Shown in pieces: positions 46,945 to 57,114 of a DNA stretch of 64,000 bases (positions are counted from its first letter, which is position 1; every line of letters begins with the position of its first letter). Location: assembly GCF_013003915.1 (NCBI RefSeq), contig NZ_JABAIV010000007.1, positions 62,001 through 126,000 on the forward strand, read 5' to 3'. The notes under the pieces were generated by a model. The model searched no databases and had not been told where the DNA came from. It saw nothing but the letters and a program-made list of their open reading frames with translations. Origin of the DNA: Telluria aromaticivorans. GTDB lineage: Bacteria; Pseudomonadota; Gammaproteobacteria; Burkholderiales; Burkholderiaceae_D. The position numbers were made by a program, and so were the translations under genes.

Positions 46945-47625
46945 TCAGGCGAGGGTGAAACCGGCGGAGAGGCTGTAGCCTTCGCCGTAGGCGCTGCGCA
47001 GGGGGAGGTCCTGGCCGAGGCCGGAGCGGGCTTTCTTGCGCAGGCGGTAGACCAGCATGTCGACGCGGCGGCTGGCGTCCGGGTCTTCGCCGCCCATGCC
47101 GGCGACAATCACGTGGCGCGGTACCGGGCGGGTGTTGATGGTCAGGAGGTGCAGGAAGTTGCACTCCTTTTCGGTCAGGTCAATCACCTTGCCGGCCAGC
47201 TCCAGCTGGCGTGCGCTCACGCGCAGCATCCACTTGCTTGGCGCCGGCGCCGGGTCGGCCGGGCGCACGCGGCGGTCCAGCGCTTCGATGTGGGCGGCCA
47301 GTTCGGGGAACTTGATCGGCTTGGTCAGGTAGTGGTCGGCGCCCAGGCGCAGGCCGAGGATGCGGTGGTCGAACGCGACGCGGCCGGTCAGCACCAGCAG
47401 CCCGATTTCCGGATACAGCTGGCGCATGCGGGGAATGACATTGAAACCATCCTCGTCCGGCAAGCCCAGGTCCAGCACCACCACTGCTGCCGGGGTACGG
47501 GTCAGGGCAGCCCACATTTCGCTCGCGGTCTTGGCGATCGTGACGTCGTGATCGAGCTCCCTCAGGAACTCGGCCATGTCGTCTGCGTATTCGCCATTGT
47601 CTTCAACAATCAGTATCTGCGTCAT
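46945..47625 (-). CDS. OmpR/PhoB-family response regulator
   Basis: A 226-aa protein. The receiver domain has the acidic pocket E8-D9, phosphoacceptor Asp52 (VVVLDLGLPDEDGF), Thr in LLVLTGR and Lys in LTKPI. The C-terminal winged helix (RQLELAGKVIDLTEKECNFLHLL, RRVDMLVYRLRKKA) is the OmpR DNA-binding domain with a slightly divergent recognition helix. It is 11 bp downstream of a sensor kinase gene, its probable partner. The stimulus is unknown. Confidence 0.93.
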   Translation of the reverse strand: MTQILIVEDNGEYADDMAEFLRELDHDVTIAKTASEMWAALTRTPAAVVVLDLGLPDEDGFNVIPRMRQLYPEIGLLVLTGRVAFDHRILGLRLGADHYLTKPIKFPELAAHIEALDRRVRPADPAPAPSKWMLRVSARQLELAGKVIDLTEKECNFLHLLTINTRPVPRHVIVAGMGGEDPDASRRVDMLVYRLRKKARSGLGQDLPLRSAYGEGYSLSAGFTLA

Positions 47626-47636
47626 GGATGGGCCAG

Positions 47637-48806
47637 TTATTCGTCCGTCCGATTATCACTGCTGGCACTGGATGAGGCAAGTCGTTGTTGCCCGCCATTA
47701 TCCAATGCCGGAAGCCATAGCCGGAATTCAGCGCCGCCGTCGTGGGCGCCCAGGCGCAGCATGCCGCCGTGGACGTCGACGATCGAGCGTGCCATGTAAA
47801 GTCCAAGCCCGCTGCCCGGCAGGCCTTGTGCGTTGCGACCGCGGTAGCCCTTGTCGAAGATCCGGGGCGCTTCGTCCGCCGGTACGCCGGGGCCCTCGTC
47901 GCGCACCGTGAATTCGACCCCGCCACCGCTGCGGCGCGCGCCCAGCGCCACCCTGGTGCCGGGCGGCGAGAACAGCAGCGCGTTGTCGACCAGGACCTTC
48001 AATGCCAGCCGCAGCCCTTCGGGCTCGCCGCGCAATGCCGGCGGCAGCTCGTTCGCATCGAGCGCCGCTTCACGTCCGGCCTCGCGCACCTGCTTCGCAC
48101 CCACTTCGAGCAGGTCGCGTGGCGCGATCGTGTTCGGTTGCCGCACCTTGCCGATGGTGGCCATGCGGTCCGGCGACAGGTATTCGTCGAGCATGGCGAT
48201 CAGGCGGTCGGCCGCGACTGCGATCTTGCGGTAGCGCTGGCGGGTCGGATCGTCGGCGCCGTGCGAGGTCGCTTCGAGGCGCTGGACCGCGCCGTCGATG
48301 GTGGCCAGCGGGGTGCGGAATTCGTGATTCAGCATGCTCGCGAAACGGCGCTGGTCGGCGACATGGGCGCGTTGCTGCGTCAGGTCGCGCAACTGCCCCA
48401 CCAGCGCGCTGCTGCCGTCTTCATTGCGCATCACGGTCGCGATCACTTGCAGGCCGACCGGATGGCCGTCGGCATTGCATACCTCGACGTCGTGGACGCT
48501 GCGTGCCCCGGGCGTGTGCGCACCGGAGGCGAGATAGGCGCCGAGGGCGCCGAGGTCTGCGTGCGCGCCGCTGCCGGCGAGGGCCGCCTGCAGTGCGCCG
48601 GCCGGATAGCCGAGCAGCTCGGAGAACGAGGGGCTGACATAACGGACGGTGTGCGAAGGCAGGTCGATGCTGAAGCCGATGTCGCCCGCGAGTTCGGCGA
48701 TGGTGCGGAACTGCTCGCTGGGGACAGGCATGCCGACGGCGGATTGTCCCGGGCGATCCGGTGCAGTAGTGGCAGCAGTGGTGGCAACATCGGTGCTACG
48801 GATCAT
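47637..48806 (-). CDS. PAS-domain sensor histidine kinase
   Basis: A 389-aa kinase with no transmembrane helix, so probably cytosolic. A PAS domain (residues ~33-150, FRTIAELAGDIGFSIDLPSHTVRYVSPSFSELLGYP) precedes HisKA with phosphoacceptor His161 (LNHEFRTPLATIDGAV) and HATPase_c (VLVDNALLFSPPGT, DEGPGVP, GLPGSGLGLYMARSIV). The N-box is VLVDNALLF, with N in the usual position. The start is ATG 48806; further upstream codons are not kinase-like. It is followed by the response-regulator gene. Confidence 0.92.
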   Translation of the reverse strand: MIRSTDVATTAATTAPDRPGQSAVGMPVPSEQFRTIAELAGDIGFSIDLPSHTVRYVSPSFSELLGYPAGALQAALAGSGAHADLGALGAYLASGAHTPGARSVHDVEVCNADGHPVGLQVIATVMRNEDGSSALVGQLRDLTQQRAHVADQRRFASMLNHEFRTPLATIDGAVQRLEATSHGADDPTRQRYRKIAVAADRLIAMLDEYLSPDRMATIGKVRQPNTIAPRDLLEVGAKQVREAGREAALDANELPPALRGEPEGLRLALKVLVDNALLFSPPGTRVALGARRSGGGVEFTVRDEGPGVPADEAPRIFDKGYRGRNAQGLPGSGLGLYMARSIVDVHGGMLRLGAHDGGAEFRLWLPALDNGGQQRLASSSASSDNRTDE

Positions 48807-48958
48807 CGGGCACTTTCTGTTAGCGGGGGAACAATGAAGGTTGTCTGACAGTATATCCTTCCTTCTGCATACTTGTATAGGAAGGCCCAAGAGGACATGC
48901 GAGCTGCATGAACGAAAAATGCGCCACGCCGCGCGCGGTTGTTAGATAATTCGCCTCT

Positions 48959-49207
48959 ATGAACGATACCGCTACCCTCCCCCCGCTCCCAGACCGGCTC
49001 TCGATCGACCCGAGCAGCCCTTTCCATAACCGCGACGTCTTCCAGCACGACATCGGCATCCGTTTCAACGACAAGGATCGCACCGACGTGGAAGAGTACT
49101 GCCTTAGCGAAGGCTGGATCAAGGTCGCCGCCGGCAAGACGCTCGACCGCAAGGGCAAGCCGATGCTGATCAAGCTGAAAGGCAAGGTCGAAGCGTTTTA
49201 TAAGTAA
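48959..49207 (+). CDS. DUF3297 family protein
   Basis: An 82-aa protein that matches DUF3297 along its length (RLSIDPSSPFHNRDVFQHDIGIRFNDKDRTDVEEYCLSEGWIKVAAGKTLDRKGKPMLIKLKG). The family is widespread in proteobacteria, small and uncharacterised. It is monocistronic, diverges from the sensor kinase gene, and is followed by a strong terminator. Confidence 0.88.
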   Translation: MNDTATLPPLPDRLSIDPSSPFHNRDVFQHDIGIRFNDKDRTDVEEYCLSEGWIKVAAGKTLDRKGKPMLIKLKGKVEAFYK

Positions 49208-49226
49208 GCTGCAGTGCCAAACGCAT

Positions 49227-49261
49227 AAAGGGCTGCCGGTTGATACCGGCAGCCCTTTTTT
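49227..49261 (+). terminator. Strong intrinsic terminator after the DUF3297 gene
   Basis: A perfect 14-bp stem, AAAGGGCTGCCGGT paired with ACCGGCAGCCCTTT, with a 4-nt loop and a T-run to 49261. It begins 20 bp after the stop codon. Lacking a long T-run on the other strand, it works mainly for the plus strand. Confidence 0.9.
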
Positions 49262-49277
49262 GTCGTGGCGTTGACCT

Positions 49278-49384
49278 GTAGGGTGGGCGGCTTCGACGCC
49301 CACGCGGTGATACGTAGCAGGTGAATAACCAAGCAGGCTGAATAAGCGTGATTGGCACGCGTGGGCAGAATCTGCCCACGCTAC
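49278..49384. repeat. GTAG composite hairpin element, copy 4
   Basis: Bounded by GTAGGGTGGGC at 49278 and GCCCACGCTAC ending 49384. Simple hairpins only: the left loop region is CGGCTTCGACG, the right is GCAGAATCTGC. It lies between two convergent gene ends (DUF3297 and SNF2) just after the terminator. Confidence 0.85.
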
Positions 49385-49408
49385 GAACCACAATACGCGA
49401 ACGTATCC

Positions 49409-52400
49409 TTACTCTTCCAGCGGCGCGAAAATCGCCTGCAGGTCTTCCTGCGTCAGCGCCATCTTCTGCGATTCGCCTTCGGCCAGGATCGAATTGGCCA
49501 GTTCCGACTTCTTCTGCTGCAGCAGCTGGATCTTTTCTTCCAGCGTGCCCTTGGCAATCAGCTTGTAGACGAACACCGGCTTGTCCTGCCCGATGCGCCA
49601 GGCGCGGTCGGTGGCCTGGTTCTCGGCTGCCGGGTTCCACCACGGGTCGTAGTGGATTACGGTGTCGGCAGCGGTCAGGTTCAGGCCCACGCCGCCGGCC
49701 TTCAGGCTGATCAGGAAGATCGGCACCGCACCCTGCTGGAAAGCCGCCACCTGCGCCGAACGATCGCGGGTTTCGCCGGTGAGCAGCGCGTAGCGGATGT
49801 CGCGCTGCTGCAGCTCTTCTTCGATCAGCGCCAGCATGCTGGTGAACTGCGAGAACACCAGAATCTTGCGGCCTTCGCCGAGCAGGTCTTCGACCATTTG
49901 CATCAGGTCGGTCAGCTTGGCCGAGATCGCGGCGGTGTTCTTCTTGGCCGGCATGGCCTTTACCAGCCGCGGGTCGCAGCAGACCTGGCGCAGCTTGAGC
50001 AGCGCCTCGAGGATCACGATCTGGCTGCGCGCCACGCCCTTGCGGTCGATCTCTTCGCGCACCTTCTTGTCCATCGCCAGGCGCACGGTTTCGTACAGGT
50101 CGCGCTGAGGGCCCGAGAGCTCGATGCGGCGCACCATCTCGGTCTTCCGCGGCAGTTCCTTGGCCACGTTGTCTTTCGTGCGGCGCAGCAGGAAAGGCTT
50201 GATGCGGCGGTTCAGCAGCATGCGGCGCACCGGGTCGTCCTGGCGCTCGATCGGGTGGCGGAACTGGCTGTTGAAGGTCTTCTCGTCGCCCAGCAGGCCA
50301 GGCAGCAGGAAGTGGAACTGCGACCACAGCTCGCCCAGGTGGTTCTCGAGCGGCGTGCCCGAGAGGCACAGGCGGTGCTGCGCATCGAGCGAGCCGGCCG
50401 TCTGCGCCGCCTTGGAGCGGGTGTTCTTGATGTAGTGCGATTCGTCCAGGATCACCAGATGATAGTGATGCTCGCGCAGCTTTTCCTCGTCGCGCGGCAG
50501 CAGCGCGTAGGTGGTCAGCACGATGTCGGCGCCGTCGATCTGGTCGAACAGGTCCATGCGCTCCTTGCCCTGCAGGAGCAGCACCTTCAGGCTCGGGGCA
50601 AAGCGCGCGGCTTCGTCGAACCAGTTGGCCATCAGGCTGGTCGGCGCAATCACCAGGGCCGGGCTGGTGAGGCGGCCGGCTTCTTTTTCGATGAGGATGT
50701 GGGCCAGCGTCTGCACGGTTTTACCAAGGCCCATGTCATCGGCCAGGATGCCGCCAAGGTCGTACTCGCGCAGGAACTGCATCCACGACAGGCCGTCGAG
50801 CTGGTAGTCGCGCAGCGTGGCCTGCAGGCCTTTTGGCGGCTCGACTTTTTTCACCGCGCCGAACTGGCTCAGTTTGCGGCCGGTCTCGCGCAGGCGTTCG
50901 CCGCCGCTCCAGTGCAGCTCGAGGCCGCGCGCCAGTTCTTCGAGGCGCGCCGCATCGAGCGTCGACAGGCGGATACGGCCCTTGATCTTGTCACTGAAAT
51001 ACAGCTCGCCCAGCGTGGCGAGGATGGGCTTCAGGCGGCCCCACGGCAGCGCCACGCGCACGCCGTCCGGCAAGGTCGCCAGCATCTGGTCGGCCTCCGA
51101 GTGCGCGGCCAGCACGGCCGGGTCAAAGTCGGCGGGGGCACTGCGAATCAGCTGCACCAGCACCGGCAGCAGCGGCACGCGCTGGCGCGCCACGATGATG
51201 CCCAGCTCCAGTTCGAACCAGGCATTGCCCGCCTCGAGCGGTTCGTCGATGTGGGCGTACCACTCTTCGACCGGCACCACGTCGTAGCGGTACTTGGCGG
51301 ATTTCTGCACATGCCAGCCGGCGTCGCTCAGCGCATCGAGGTCGGCTTCGGCAAAGCGCAGCCAGTGCGCCTGGCTGTCCAGCGCCAGGGCACCGGCCAT
51401 GGCGTTGAAGGGCGCGATGACCGGCTTGCGGAAGCCGGTCTCGTTCAATTTGTTGAGCGCCGCGGCTTCGGCTTTCGGGTCGCGTTCGATGATCTCGGTG
51501 ACGTCGCCGATCTGGCGCACCACGCGCTGGGCCGGGTCGAAGGACACGCGTTGGCCGTCGTAGTCGTAGGCCAGCACGGCGAAGTCTTGCCAGCGCGCGG
51601 CGCCGCCATCGGCCATCTGCACCGAATCGAGCAGCAGGTGCGGTATTGGTTTCACGTCATTGCGCAGGCGCTGGGTAAGCGGCTGCGGCAGCGGCATCAG
51701 GCCCTGCAGGCCATGCGCCAGCAGCAGTTGCGAGACGCGCTTCTTGTCGGTGCCGGTGAGCGTCGGGGCCTGCGCCACCAGCGCCTGCAGTTCGGCCAGC
51801 GAGATGTCGATGCCGCCGCGATTGAGTTCGAGCGGCCCGATCGACAGGTTGTCGATATACCACGGCGGGTCGGTCGGCAGCATGTAGTCGATCTGGTCGG
51901 CCGCGCTGTGGGTGGCGCCATTGGCCGGCTCGACCGACCATCCGAGCTTGGCGACGCGGCCTTCGTCGCGCCAGGCCAGGCTGGCCAGGCGCTGCGGGCC
52001 GGCCTGCAGCGGATAGACCAGGCCACCGGCCATGTCGGACCACGAGTTTGCCCACAGCAGCTTGCCCTGCTCGAGCAGCATCTGCAGCAGGATCGCGCCC
52101 ACTTTACCTTTCGGTTCGGTGGCGCTGGTGCCCTGTGCGGACCCGCTGCGCATGGCGATAAAGAAGCGCACCAGGTCGACGTCTTCGCCTTCGAGATAGC
52201 TCGGCGGCGCCGACAGCAGCGAGAACACTTCGCTCACCGGGCTGGCCGCGGCGACGTCGCCGTTCGGGCGCAGGCGCGCCTTGCACAGGCAGATCGCGAC
52301 GTGGCGTCCGCCGCTGGTGGGCGCCATCACGTAGACGAATTTGTACTGCACCGCTTTCGGATCGACGATCTCGTCGGTGAGTTTCGGCTGCGGATGCGCA

Positions 52401-52522
52401 GCCGCTTCGACCCGTTGCAGCCAGCTCACCACCGGCGCGGGCAGGGCAGGAGCGCGTGCGGGAGCGCGGGCGACTGGTGCTGCGTCGGCGGCGTTCTCGC
52501 GGTGATCATCGACTGTGTGCAT
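49409..52522 (-). CDS. SNF2-family DEAD/DEAH-box ATPase (1037 aa)
   Basis: A 1037-aa helicase-like protein of the HepA/RapA-related SNF2 class. Walker A DDMGLGKT at 595-602, DESH box at 693-696, SGTPLENHLGELW, motif V SLKAGGVGLNL and motif VI RAWRIGQ at 973-979 are intact. The N-terminal ~500 residues are a bacterial SNF2-associated region with an alanine/proline-rich start. The start is ATG 52522 (MHTVDDHRENAA). It diverges from tex. Its role is likely in remodelling of DNA-bound complexes. Confidence 0.92.
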   Translation of the reverse strand: MHTVDDHRENAADAAPVARAPARAPALPAPVVSWLQRVEAAAHPQPKLTDEIVDPKAVQYKFVYVMAPTSGGRHVAICLCKARLRPNGDVAAASPVSEVFSLLSAPPSYLEGEDVDLVRFFIAMRSGSAQGTSATEPKGKVGAILLQMLLEQGKLLWANSWSDMAGGLVYPLQAGPQRLASLAWRDEGRVAKLGWSVEPANGATHSAADQIDYMLPTDPPWYIDNLSIGPLELNRGGIDISLAELQALVAQAPTLTGTDKKRVSQLLLAHGLQGLMPLPQPLTQRLRNDVKPIPHLLLDSVQMADGGAARWQDFAVLAYDYDGQRVSFDPAQRVVRQIGDVTEIIERDPKAEAAALNKLNETGFRKPVIAPFNAMAGALALDSQAHWLRFAEADLDALSDAGWHVQKSAKYRYDVVPVEEWYAHIDEPLEAGNAWFELELGIIVARQRVPLLPVLVQLIRSAPADFDPAVLAAHSEADQMLATLPDGVRVALPWGRLKPILATLGELYFSDKIKGRIRLSTLDAARLEELARGLELHWSGGERLRETGRKLSQFGAVKKVEPPKGLQATLRDYQLDGLSWMQFLREYDLGGILADDMGLGKTVQTLAHILIEKEAGRLTSPALVIAPTSLMANWFDEAARFAPSLKVLLLQGKERMDLFDQIDGADIVLTTYALLPRDEEKLREHHYHLVILDESHYIKNTRSKAAQTAGSLDAQHRLCLSGTPLENHLGELWSQFHFLLPGLLGDEKTFNSQFRHPIERQDDPVRRMLLNRRIKPFLLRRTKDNVAKELPRKTEMVRRIELSGPQRDLYETVRLAMDKKVREEIDRKGVARSQIVILEALLKLRQVCCDPRLVKAMPAKKNTAAISAKLTDLMQMVEDLLGEGRKILVFSQFTSMLALIEEELQQRDIRYALLTGETRDRSAQVAAFQQGAVPIFLISLKAGGVGLNLTAADTVIHYDPWWNPAAENQATDRAWRIGQDKPVFVYKLIAKGTLEEKIQLLQQKKSELANSILAEGESQKMALTQEDLQAIFAPLEE

Positions 52523-52783
52523 TGGGTCTCGTGTGTTCGTATTAAAAACGACAATAAATACCATTATCCTTCATACGAGCACTTCCGTTTTGTTCGGAAT
52601 CGCACGTAGCGGACAAAAACTCATTCGCGCCATTCTGCGCAGATTTTTCGCATGCGGATGCGATGTGCGCAGCCGACTGTTCTCGCATGATCGGATGCGG
52701 CTGTCAAGACTGGCGTATCCGCCGGGTTTGCGTATGATTGTTCGCTTGACCTTTGATTCACGCGACTTACGCGCCCTTGCACC

Positions 52784-55147
52784 ATGCTGCCCTCCATCGA
52801 ACAACGCCTCGCCCTCGAACTGTCCGCCAAACCGGTCCAGGTGGCCGCCGCCGTCGCCCTGCTCGACGAAGGCGCCACCGTCCCCTTCATCGCACGCTAC
52901 CGCAAGGAAGCCACCGGGGGACTCGACGACATCCAGCTGCGCCTGCTGGAAGAACGCCTGCGCTACCTGCGCGAACTCGAAGACCGGCGCGCATCGATCG
53001 TCGCCTCGATCACCGAACAGAACAAGATGACGCCGGAGCTGCTGCAAGCGATTGCGCTGGCCGAAGACAAGACCCGTCTCGAAGACCTCTACCTGCCGTA
53101 TAAGCAGAAGCGCCGCACCAAGGCCCAGATCGCGATCGAAGCGGGCCTGGCGCCGCTGGCCGACGCCCTGCTCGGCGACCCGATGCTGAACCCGGACGAC
53201 GTGGCTGGCGGCTATCTGCGCGAAGCGTTCACCAATGCGGACGGCGGCGCCAACCCGGGCGTGCCGGATGCGAAAGCGGCGCTCGACGGCGCGCGCCAGA
53301 TCCTGATGGAGCGCTTCGCCGAAGACGCGGCGCTGCTGCAGTCGCTGCGCGAATACGTGCAAGAGCATGGCGTGGTCGAATCCAAGGTTGTCGCCGGCAA
53401 GGAAGACGCAGGCGAAAAATTCGCCGACTATTTCGATTACTCCGAGACCCTGTCGACGATCCCCTCGCACCGCGCGCTGGCCCTGATGCGCGGCCGCCGC
53501 GAAGGCATGCTGGACGTGACGCTGCGCCTGGATACGGAAGCCGAGAAACCGAAATGGGACGCGCCGCACAATCCCTGCGAAGGGCGCATCTGCGCCGCCT
53601 TCGGCATCAAGTCTGCCGGGCGTCCGGCCGACAAATGGCTGCTCGATACCGCGCGCTGGACCTGGCGCGTAAAAAGCTTCATGTATATCGAGACTGAGCT
53701 GATGGGCGCCCTGCGCGAAAAAGCCGAACTCGATGCGATCCAGGTATTTGCCCGTAATCTGAAAGCGCTGCTGCTGGCCGCACCCGCCGGCCCGCGCGCC
53801 ACCATGGGCCTGGACCCGGGCCTGCGCACCGGTGTGAAGGTGGCGGTGGTCGATGCCACCGGCAAGGTGGTCGATACCGCCACGATCTACCCGCACCAGC
53901 CGCGCAACGACTGGGACGGCTCCCTGCACGTCCTCGGCCAGCTCGCGGCCAAGCATAACGTGTCGCTGGTCTCGATCGGCAATGGCACGGCCTCGCGCGA
54001 AACCGACAAGCTGGCGCAGGACCTGATCAAGCAGCGCCCGGAACTCAAGCTCACCAAGATCGTCGTGTCCGAAGCCGGCGCCTCGGTCTATTCGGCCTCG
54101 GAATTCGCCTCGCGCGAACTGCCGGACATGGACGTGTCGATCCGCGGCGCGGTCTCGATCGCGCGCCGCCTGCAGGACCCGCTGGCCGAGCTGGTGAAAA
54201 TCGACCCGAAATCGATCGGCGTCGGCCAGTACCAGCACGACGTGTCGCAGACCCAGCTGGCGCGTTCGCTCGACGCGGTGGTGGAAGATTGCGTGAACGC
54301 GGTGGGCGTGGACGTGAACACCGCCTCGGCGCCGCTGCTGGCACGGGTCTCGGGTTTGTCGTCGAGCGTGGCGCAGAGCATCGTGTCCTACCGCGATATG
54401 AAGGGCGCGTTTACCTCGCGCGCGGCGCTCAAGGCCGTGCCGCGCCTGGGCGACAAGACCTTCGAGCAGGCAGCCGGTTTCCTGCGCGTGATGAATGGCG
54501 AGAACCCGCTCGATGCATCGGCGGTCCACCCGGAATCCTATCCGCTGGTGCAGAAGATCCTGCTGGACCTCAAGCGCGACATGAAGGCGGTGATCGGCGA
54601 CAGTGCGCTGGTCAAGTCGCTCAACCCGGCAAAATATGCGGACGAGAAGTTCGGCGTGCCGACCATCACCGACATCCTGAAAGAGCTGGAAAAGCCGGGC
54701 CGTGACCCGCGCCCGGAATTCACCACCGCCACTTTCAAGGAAGGCGTGGAAGAGATCTCGGACCTGCGTCCAGACATGATCCTGGAAGGCGTGGTCACCA
54801 ACGTGGCCGCCTTTGGTGCGTTCGTGGACATCGGCGTGCACCAGGATGGACTGGTGCATATCTCGGCGCTGTCGAACACGTTTGTAAAAGATCCACACAC
54901 GGTGGTGAAAGCCGGCCAGGTGGTCAAGGTGAAGGTGCTGGAAGTGGACCCAAAGCGCAAGCGCATCGCACTGACCATGCGCCTCACCGACTCGGCGCCA
55001 CAGCCGGGTGCGAAGCCGGAACAGCGCGGCGACCGCAACGACAGCAAGCGCCTGGCGCAGCATCAGCAACAGCACCAGCGCCAGGAAAAATCCACGCCGG
55101 CGGCCGGCGGCGCGATGGCAGAAGCCTTCGCCAAGCTGAAGAAATGA
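52784..55147 (+). CDS. tex: Transcription accessory protein Tex (S1 RNA-binding)
   Basis: A 787-aa protein with the Tex modules in order: N-terminal helical region ([43 protein letters not shown]), YqgF/RNase-H-like domain ([20 protein letters not shown]), helix-hairpin-helix pair ([41 protein letters not shown]) and a C-terminal S1 domain ([28 protein letters not shown]). Tex binds nucleic acid and influences transcription and virulence gene expression in other bacteria. It ends in a glutamine/histidine-rich tail. Confidence 0.95.
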   Translation: MLPSIEQRLALELSAKPVQVAAAVALLDEGATVPFIARYRKEATGGLDDIQLRLLEERLRYLRELEDRRASIVASITEQNKMTPELLQAIALAEDKTRLEDLYLPYKQKRRTKAQIAIEAGLAPLADALLGDPMLNPDDVAGGYLREAFTNADGGANPGVPDAKAALDGARQILMERFAEDAALLQSLREYVQEHGVVESKVVAGKEDAGEKFADYFDYSETLSTIPSHRALALMRGRREGMLDVTLRLDTEAEKPKWDAPHNPCEGRICAAFGIKSAGRPADKWLLDTARWTWRVKSFMYIETELMGALREKAELDAIQVFARNLKALLLAAPAGPRATMGLDPGLRTGVKVAVVDATGKVVDTATIYPHQPRNDWDGSLHVLGQLAAKHNVSLVSIGNGTASRETDKLAQDLIKQRPELKLTKIVVSEAGASVYSASEFASRELPDMDVSIRGAVSIARRLQDPLAELVKIDPKSIGVGQYQHDVSQTQLARSLDAVVEDCVNAVGVDVNTASAPLLARVSGLSSSVAQSIVSYRDMKGAFTSRAALKAVPRLGDKTFEQAAGFLRVMNGENPLDASAVHPESYPLVQKILLDLKRDMKAVIGDSALVKSLNPAKYADEKFGVPTITDILKELEKPGRDPRPEFTTATFKEGVEEISDLRPDMILEGVVTNVAAFGAFVDIGVHQDGLVHISALSNTFVKDPHTVVKAGQVVKVKVLEVDPKRKRIALTMRLTDSAPQPGAKPEQRGDRNDSKRLAQHQQQHQRQEKSTPAAGGAMAEAFAKLKK

Positions 55148-55185
55148 TGGGCGGGCTGTGAGGCGATGCCGGTCAAGTGAGAACC

Positions 55186-55319
55186 GTAGGGTGGGCGGCT
55201 TCGCCGCCCGCGCGTTCAAATCACGGTAATGCTGCCTGTGCAGCTATTCGAATTTTAACTATCACCGCGTGGGCGTTCGTAACTCAGACCATTGGCCTGA
55301 GTTACCCCGCCCACCCTAC
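55186..55319. repeat. GTAG composite hairpin element, copy 5
   Basis: Bounded by GTAGGGTGGGC at 55186 and GCCCACCCTAC ending 55319. The left hairpin is simple (GGGCGGCTTCGCCGCCC); the right one holds a 27-nt palindrome at 55279-55305 (arm GTAACTCAGACCA, one mismatch). It lies between convergent gene ends, 39 bp after tex. Confidence 0.85.
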
Positions 55320-55346
55320 AAATTCCGCCAAGGCAAAGCCCCTACG

Positions 55347-55631
55347 TCAGCTGTGCTTGATGAGCAGCCCGACCAGGTAGACGGCGAGGCAGCCGAAGCC
55401 GATCAGCAGCATGCGCGCCTGCGGCATGGCCGGCACGCCGGTTTTCTTGACGTACATCGCGTCGCGCACCAGCAGCGCCGCGTACGCGAGCGCCGCGATG
55501 CCGCTGATGATGTCGCCGGTACTATCTCGCATGACGCCGCCGACGAGGTTGATCATGCCGGGAATACCGAGCAGGGCGGCGATGACGAGGTTGGCGTTCG
55601 AGGAAGGAACGCGTTTCGGTGGCTGTTGCAT
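55347..55631 (-). CDS. Small hypothetical membrane protein
   Basis: A 94-aa protein with three hydrophobic segments (LVIAALLGIPGMINLVGGVM; IISGIAALAYAALLV; MLLIGFGCLAVYLVGLLI). It resembles the 109-aa protein encoded by the next gene upstream on the same strand (both have an LGIPG/FGVPG-type first helix and a similar length), so the pair may be paralogues. No enzymatic motif. The family is not recognised. Confidence 0.7.
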   Translation of the reverse strand: MQQPPKRVPSSNANLVIAALLGIPGMINLVGGVMRDSTGDIISGIAALAYAALLVRDAMYVKKTGVPAMPQARMLLIGFGCLAVYLVGLLIKHS

Positions 55632-55696
55632 GGCGAGGACCTGCGAGTGAAAGGAATCCGCGCGATCATATCACCGGCCACCTGCCAGCGGACGGC

Positions 55697-56026
55697 TCAG
55701 GCGAAGACGCGCACCGCGGTCGATGTGACTTTCACCATAAAGCACAGTATGCACGCGCCGAAGCACACATAACCGACCATGGTCGTGCGGCTCGATTCGA
55801 GTTCGGCGCGCTTGCCCTGGCGCGCTTTCAGGGCGCAGTACAGCAGGAAAGCGCCCAGGGCCAGCCCCGATACGCTCGTCAAGACATCTACCAGCGGCGC
55901 CACCGTTAGTTCGGTTGCCACGTCATACAGGCCGGGGACGCCGAATAACACGGCCAGGATCCATAGCAGCGGCGTCGGCATGGCGGCAAAGCCTCGATGG
56001 TTCATCACGTTCAGCTCCAGCATCAA
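55697..56026 (-). CDS. Small hypothetical membrane protein, likely paralogue of its neighbour
   Basis: A 109-aa protein with three hydrophobic segments (LLWILAVLFGVPGLYDVA; VLTSVSGLALGAFLLYCAL; MVGYVCFGACILCFMVKV) and a basic loop (KARQGKRAELES). It is 65 bp upstream of the similar 94-aa gene on the same strand. An internal ATG (MPTPLLW) may be the true start. The function is unknown. Confidence 0.65.
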   Translation of the reverse strand: MMLELNVMNHRGFAAMPTPLLWILAVLFGVPGLYDVATELTVAPLVDVLTSVSGLALGAFLLYCALKARQGKRAELESSRTTMVGYVCFGACILCFMVKVTSTAVRVFA

Positions 56027-56185
56027 CGGGTAAAGATCCCATGATAGCGAAGCTAATCGAGCAGAAACTTGCTAATTTTCACTATTGGCAAAAGATTTGA
56101 GCGCCTGGACCGGCTGCCAATGTCTGGCAGGCCGAATTCTTATAAAATGTCGCCATCTCACCCATTCTCACTGAAGGCAAACAAT

Positions 56186-56500
56186 ATGAGCGACGTTCAA
56201 ACCTGGATCAAAGACACCGTGACCAACACCCCGGTGGTGCTCTTCATGAAAGGGACTGCCCAGTTCCCGCAATGCGGTTTCTCGGGCCGCGCCATCCAGA
56301 TCCTGAAAGCCTGCGGCGTCGACAACATCGCTACCGTCAACGTGCTGGACGATGCCGAAGTCCGCCAGGGCATCAAGGATTATTCGAACTGGCCAACCAT
56401 TCCGCAACTGTACGTGCGCGGCGAATTCATCGGCGGCTCGGACATCATGAATGAAATGTTCGAATCCGGCGAACTGAAGACCCTGCTGAACAACGGCTGA
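56186..56500 (+). CDS. grxD: Monothiol glutaredoxin Grx4
   Basis: A 104-aa CGFS-type glutaredoxin ([15 protein letters not shown], Cys30; cis-proline [18 protein letters not shown]). Monothiol glutaredoxins carry [2Fe-2S] clusters and bind BolA/IbaG proteins; ibaG is present at 32.5 kb. The start is ATG 56186 ([12 protein letters not shown]). It is 4 bp upstream of ubiX. Confidence 0.96.
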   Translation: MSDVQTWIKDTVTNTPVVLFMKGTAQFPQCGFSGRAIQILKACGVDNIATVNVLDDAEVRQGIKDYSNWPTIPQLYVRGEFIGGSDIMNEMFESGELKTLLNNG

Positions 56501-56504
56501 AACA

Positions 56505-57098
56505 ATGGATGACCGCGTGCGCCGGATTATCGTCGCCATCACTGGCGCGACCGGCGCGACCTATGGCGTGCAGCTGCTCAAGCGCCTGCATGCCATGCCC
56601 GGCGTCGAAAGCCACTTGGTGATTTCCGACGCCGCCTCCCTTACCCTGCACCAGGAACTGGGCCTGCAGCGGCGCGATGCCGAAGCACTGGCCCACGTCG
56701 TCCACCGCAACCGCGATATCGGCGCCTCGATCGCCAGCGGCTCGTTCCAGACCGACGGCATGATCATTGCTCCCTGTTCGATGAAAACCCTGGCAGCGGT
56801 TGCGCATGGCCTGTCGGACAACCTCGTCACGCGCGCTGCGGATGTGATGCTGAAGGAAAGACGGAGGCTGGTGCTGATGGTGCGCGAAACGCCGTTCAAC
56901 CTGGCGCACCTGCGCAATATGACGGCGGTGACGGAAATGGGCGGGATCGTGTTCCCGCCGCTGCCGAGCTTTTACCATCGCCCGGCGACCATCGAGGAGA
57001 TGGTCGAACATACGGTCGACCGCGCGGTCGACCTGCTTGGGCTCGAGAATGCCCACGCCCCGCGCTGGGGCGGCATGAAAAGCGCGCCGGAGGCCTGA
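56505..57098 (+). CDS. ubiX: Flavin prenyltransferase UbiX
   Basis: A 197-aa flavoprotein with RIIVAITGATGATYGVQLLKRL (FMN-binding GASG-type turn), SFQTDGMIIAPCSMKTLAAVAHG, and VRETPFNLAHLRNMTAVTEMGGIVFPPLPSFY. It attaches a dimethylallyl group to FMN to make the prenyl-FMN used by UbiD in ubiquinone synthesis. No ubiD is nearby. It follows grxD. Confidence 0.96.
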   Translation: MDDRVRRIIVAITGATGATYGVQLLKRLHAMPGVESHLVISDAASLTLHQELGLQRRDAEALAHVVHRNRDIGASIASGSFQTDGMIIAPCSMKTLAAVAHGLSDNLVTRAADVMLKERRRLVLMVRETPFNLAHLRNMTAVTEMGGIVFPPLPSFYHRPATIEEMVEHTVDRAVDLLGLENAHAPRWGGMKSAPEA

Positions 57099-57114
57099 CC
57101 GGCTTACCTCTGCT

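Noticed and set aside
52571..55219. 882-codon minus-strand frame opposite tex
   Set aside because: Mirror of tex; His/Arg/Gln-rich and without domain.
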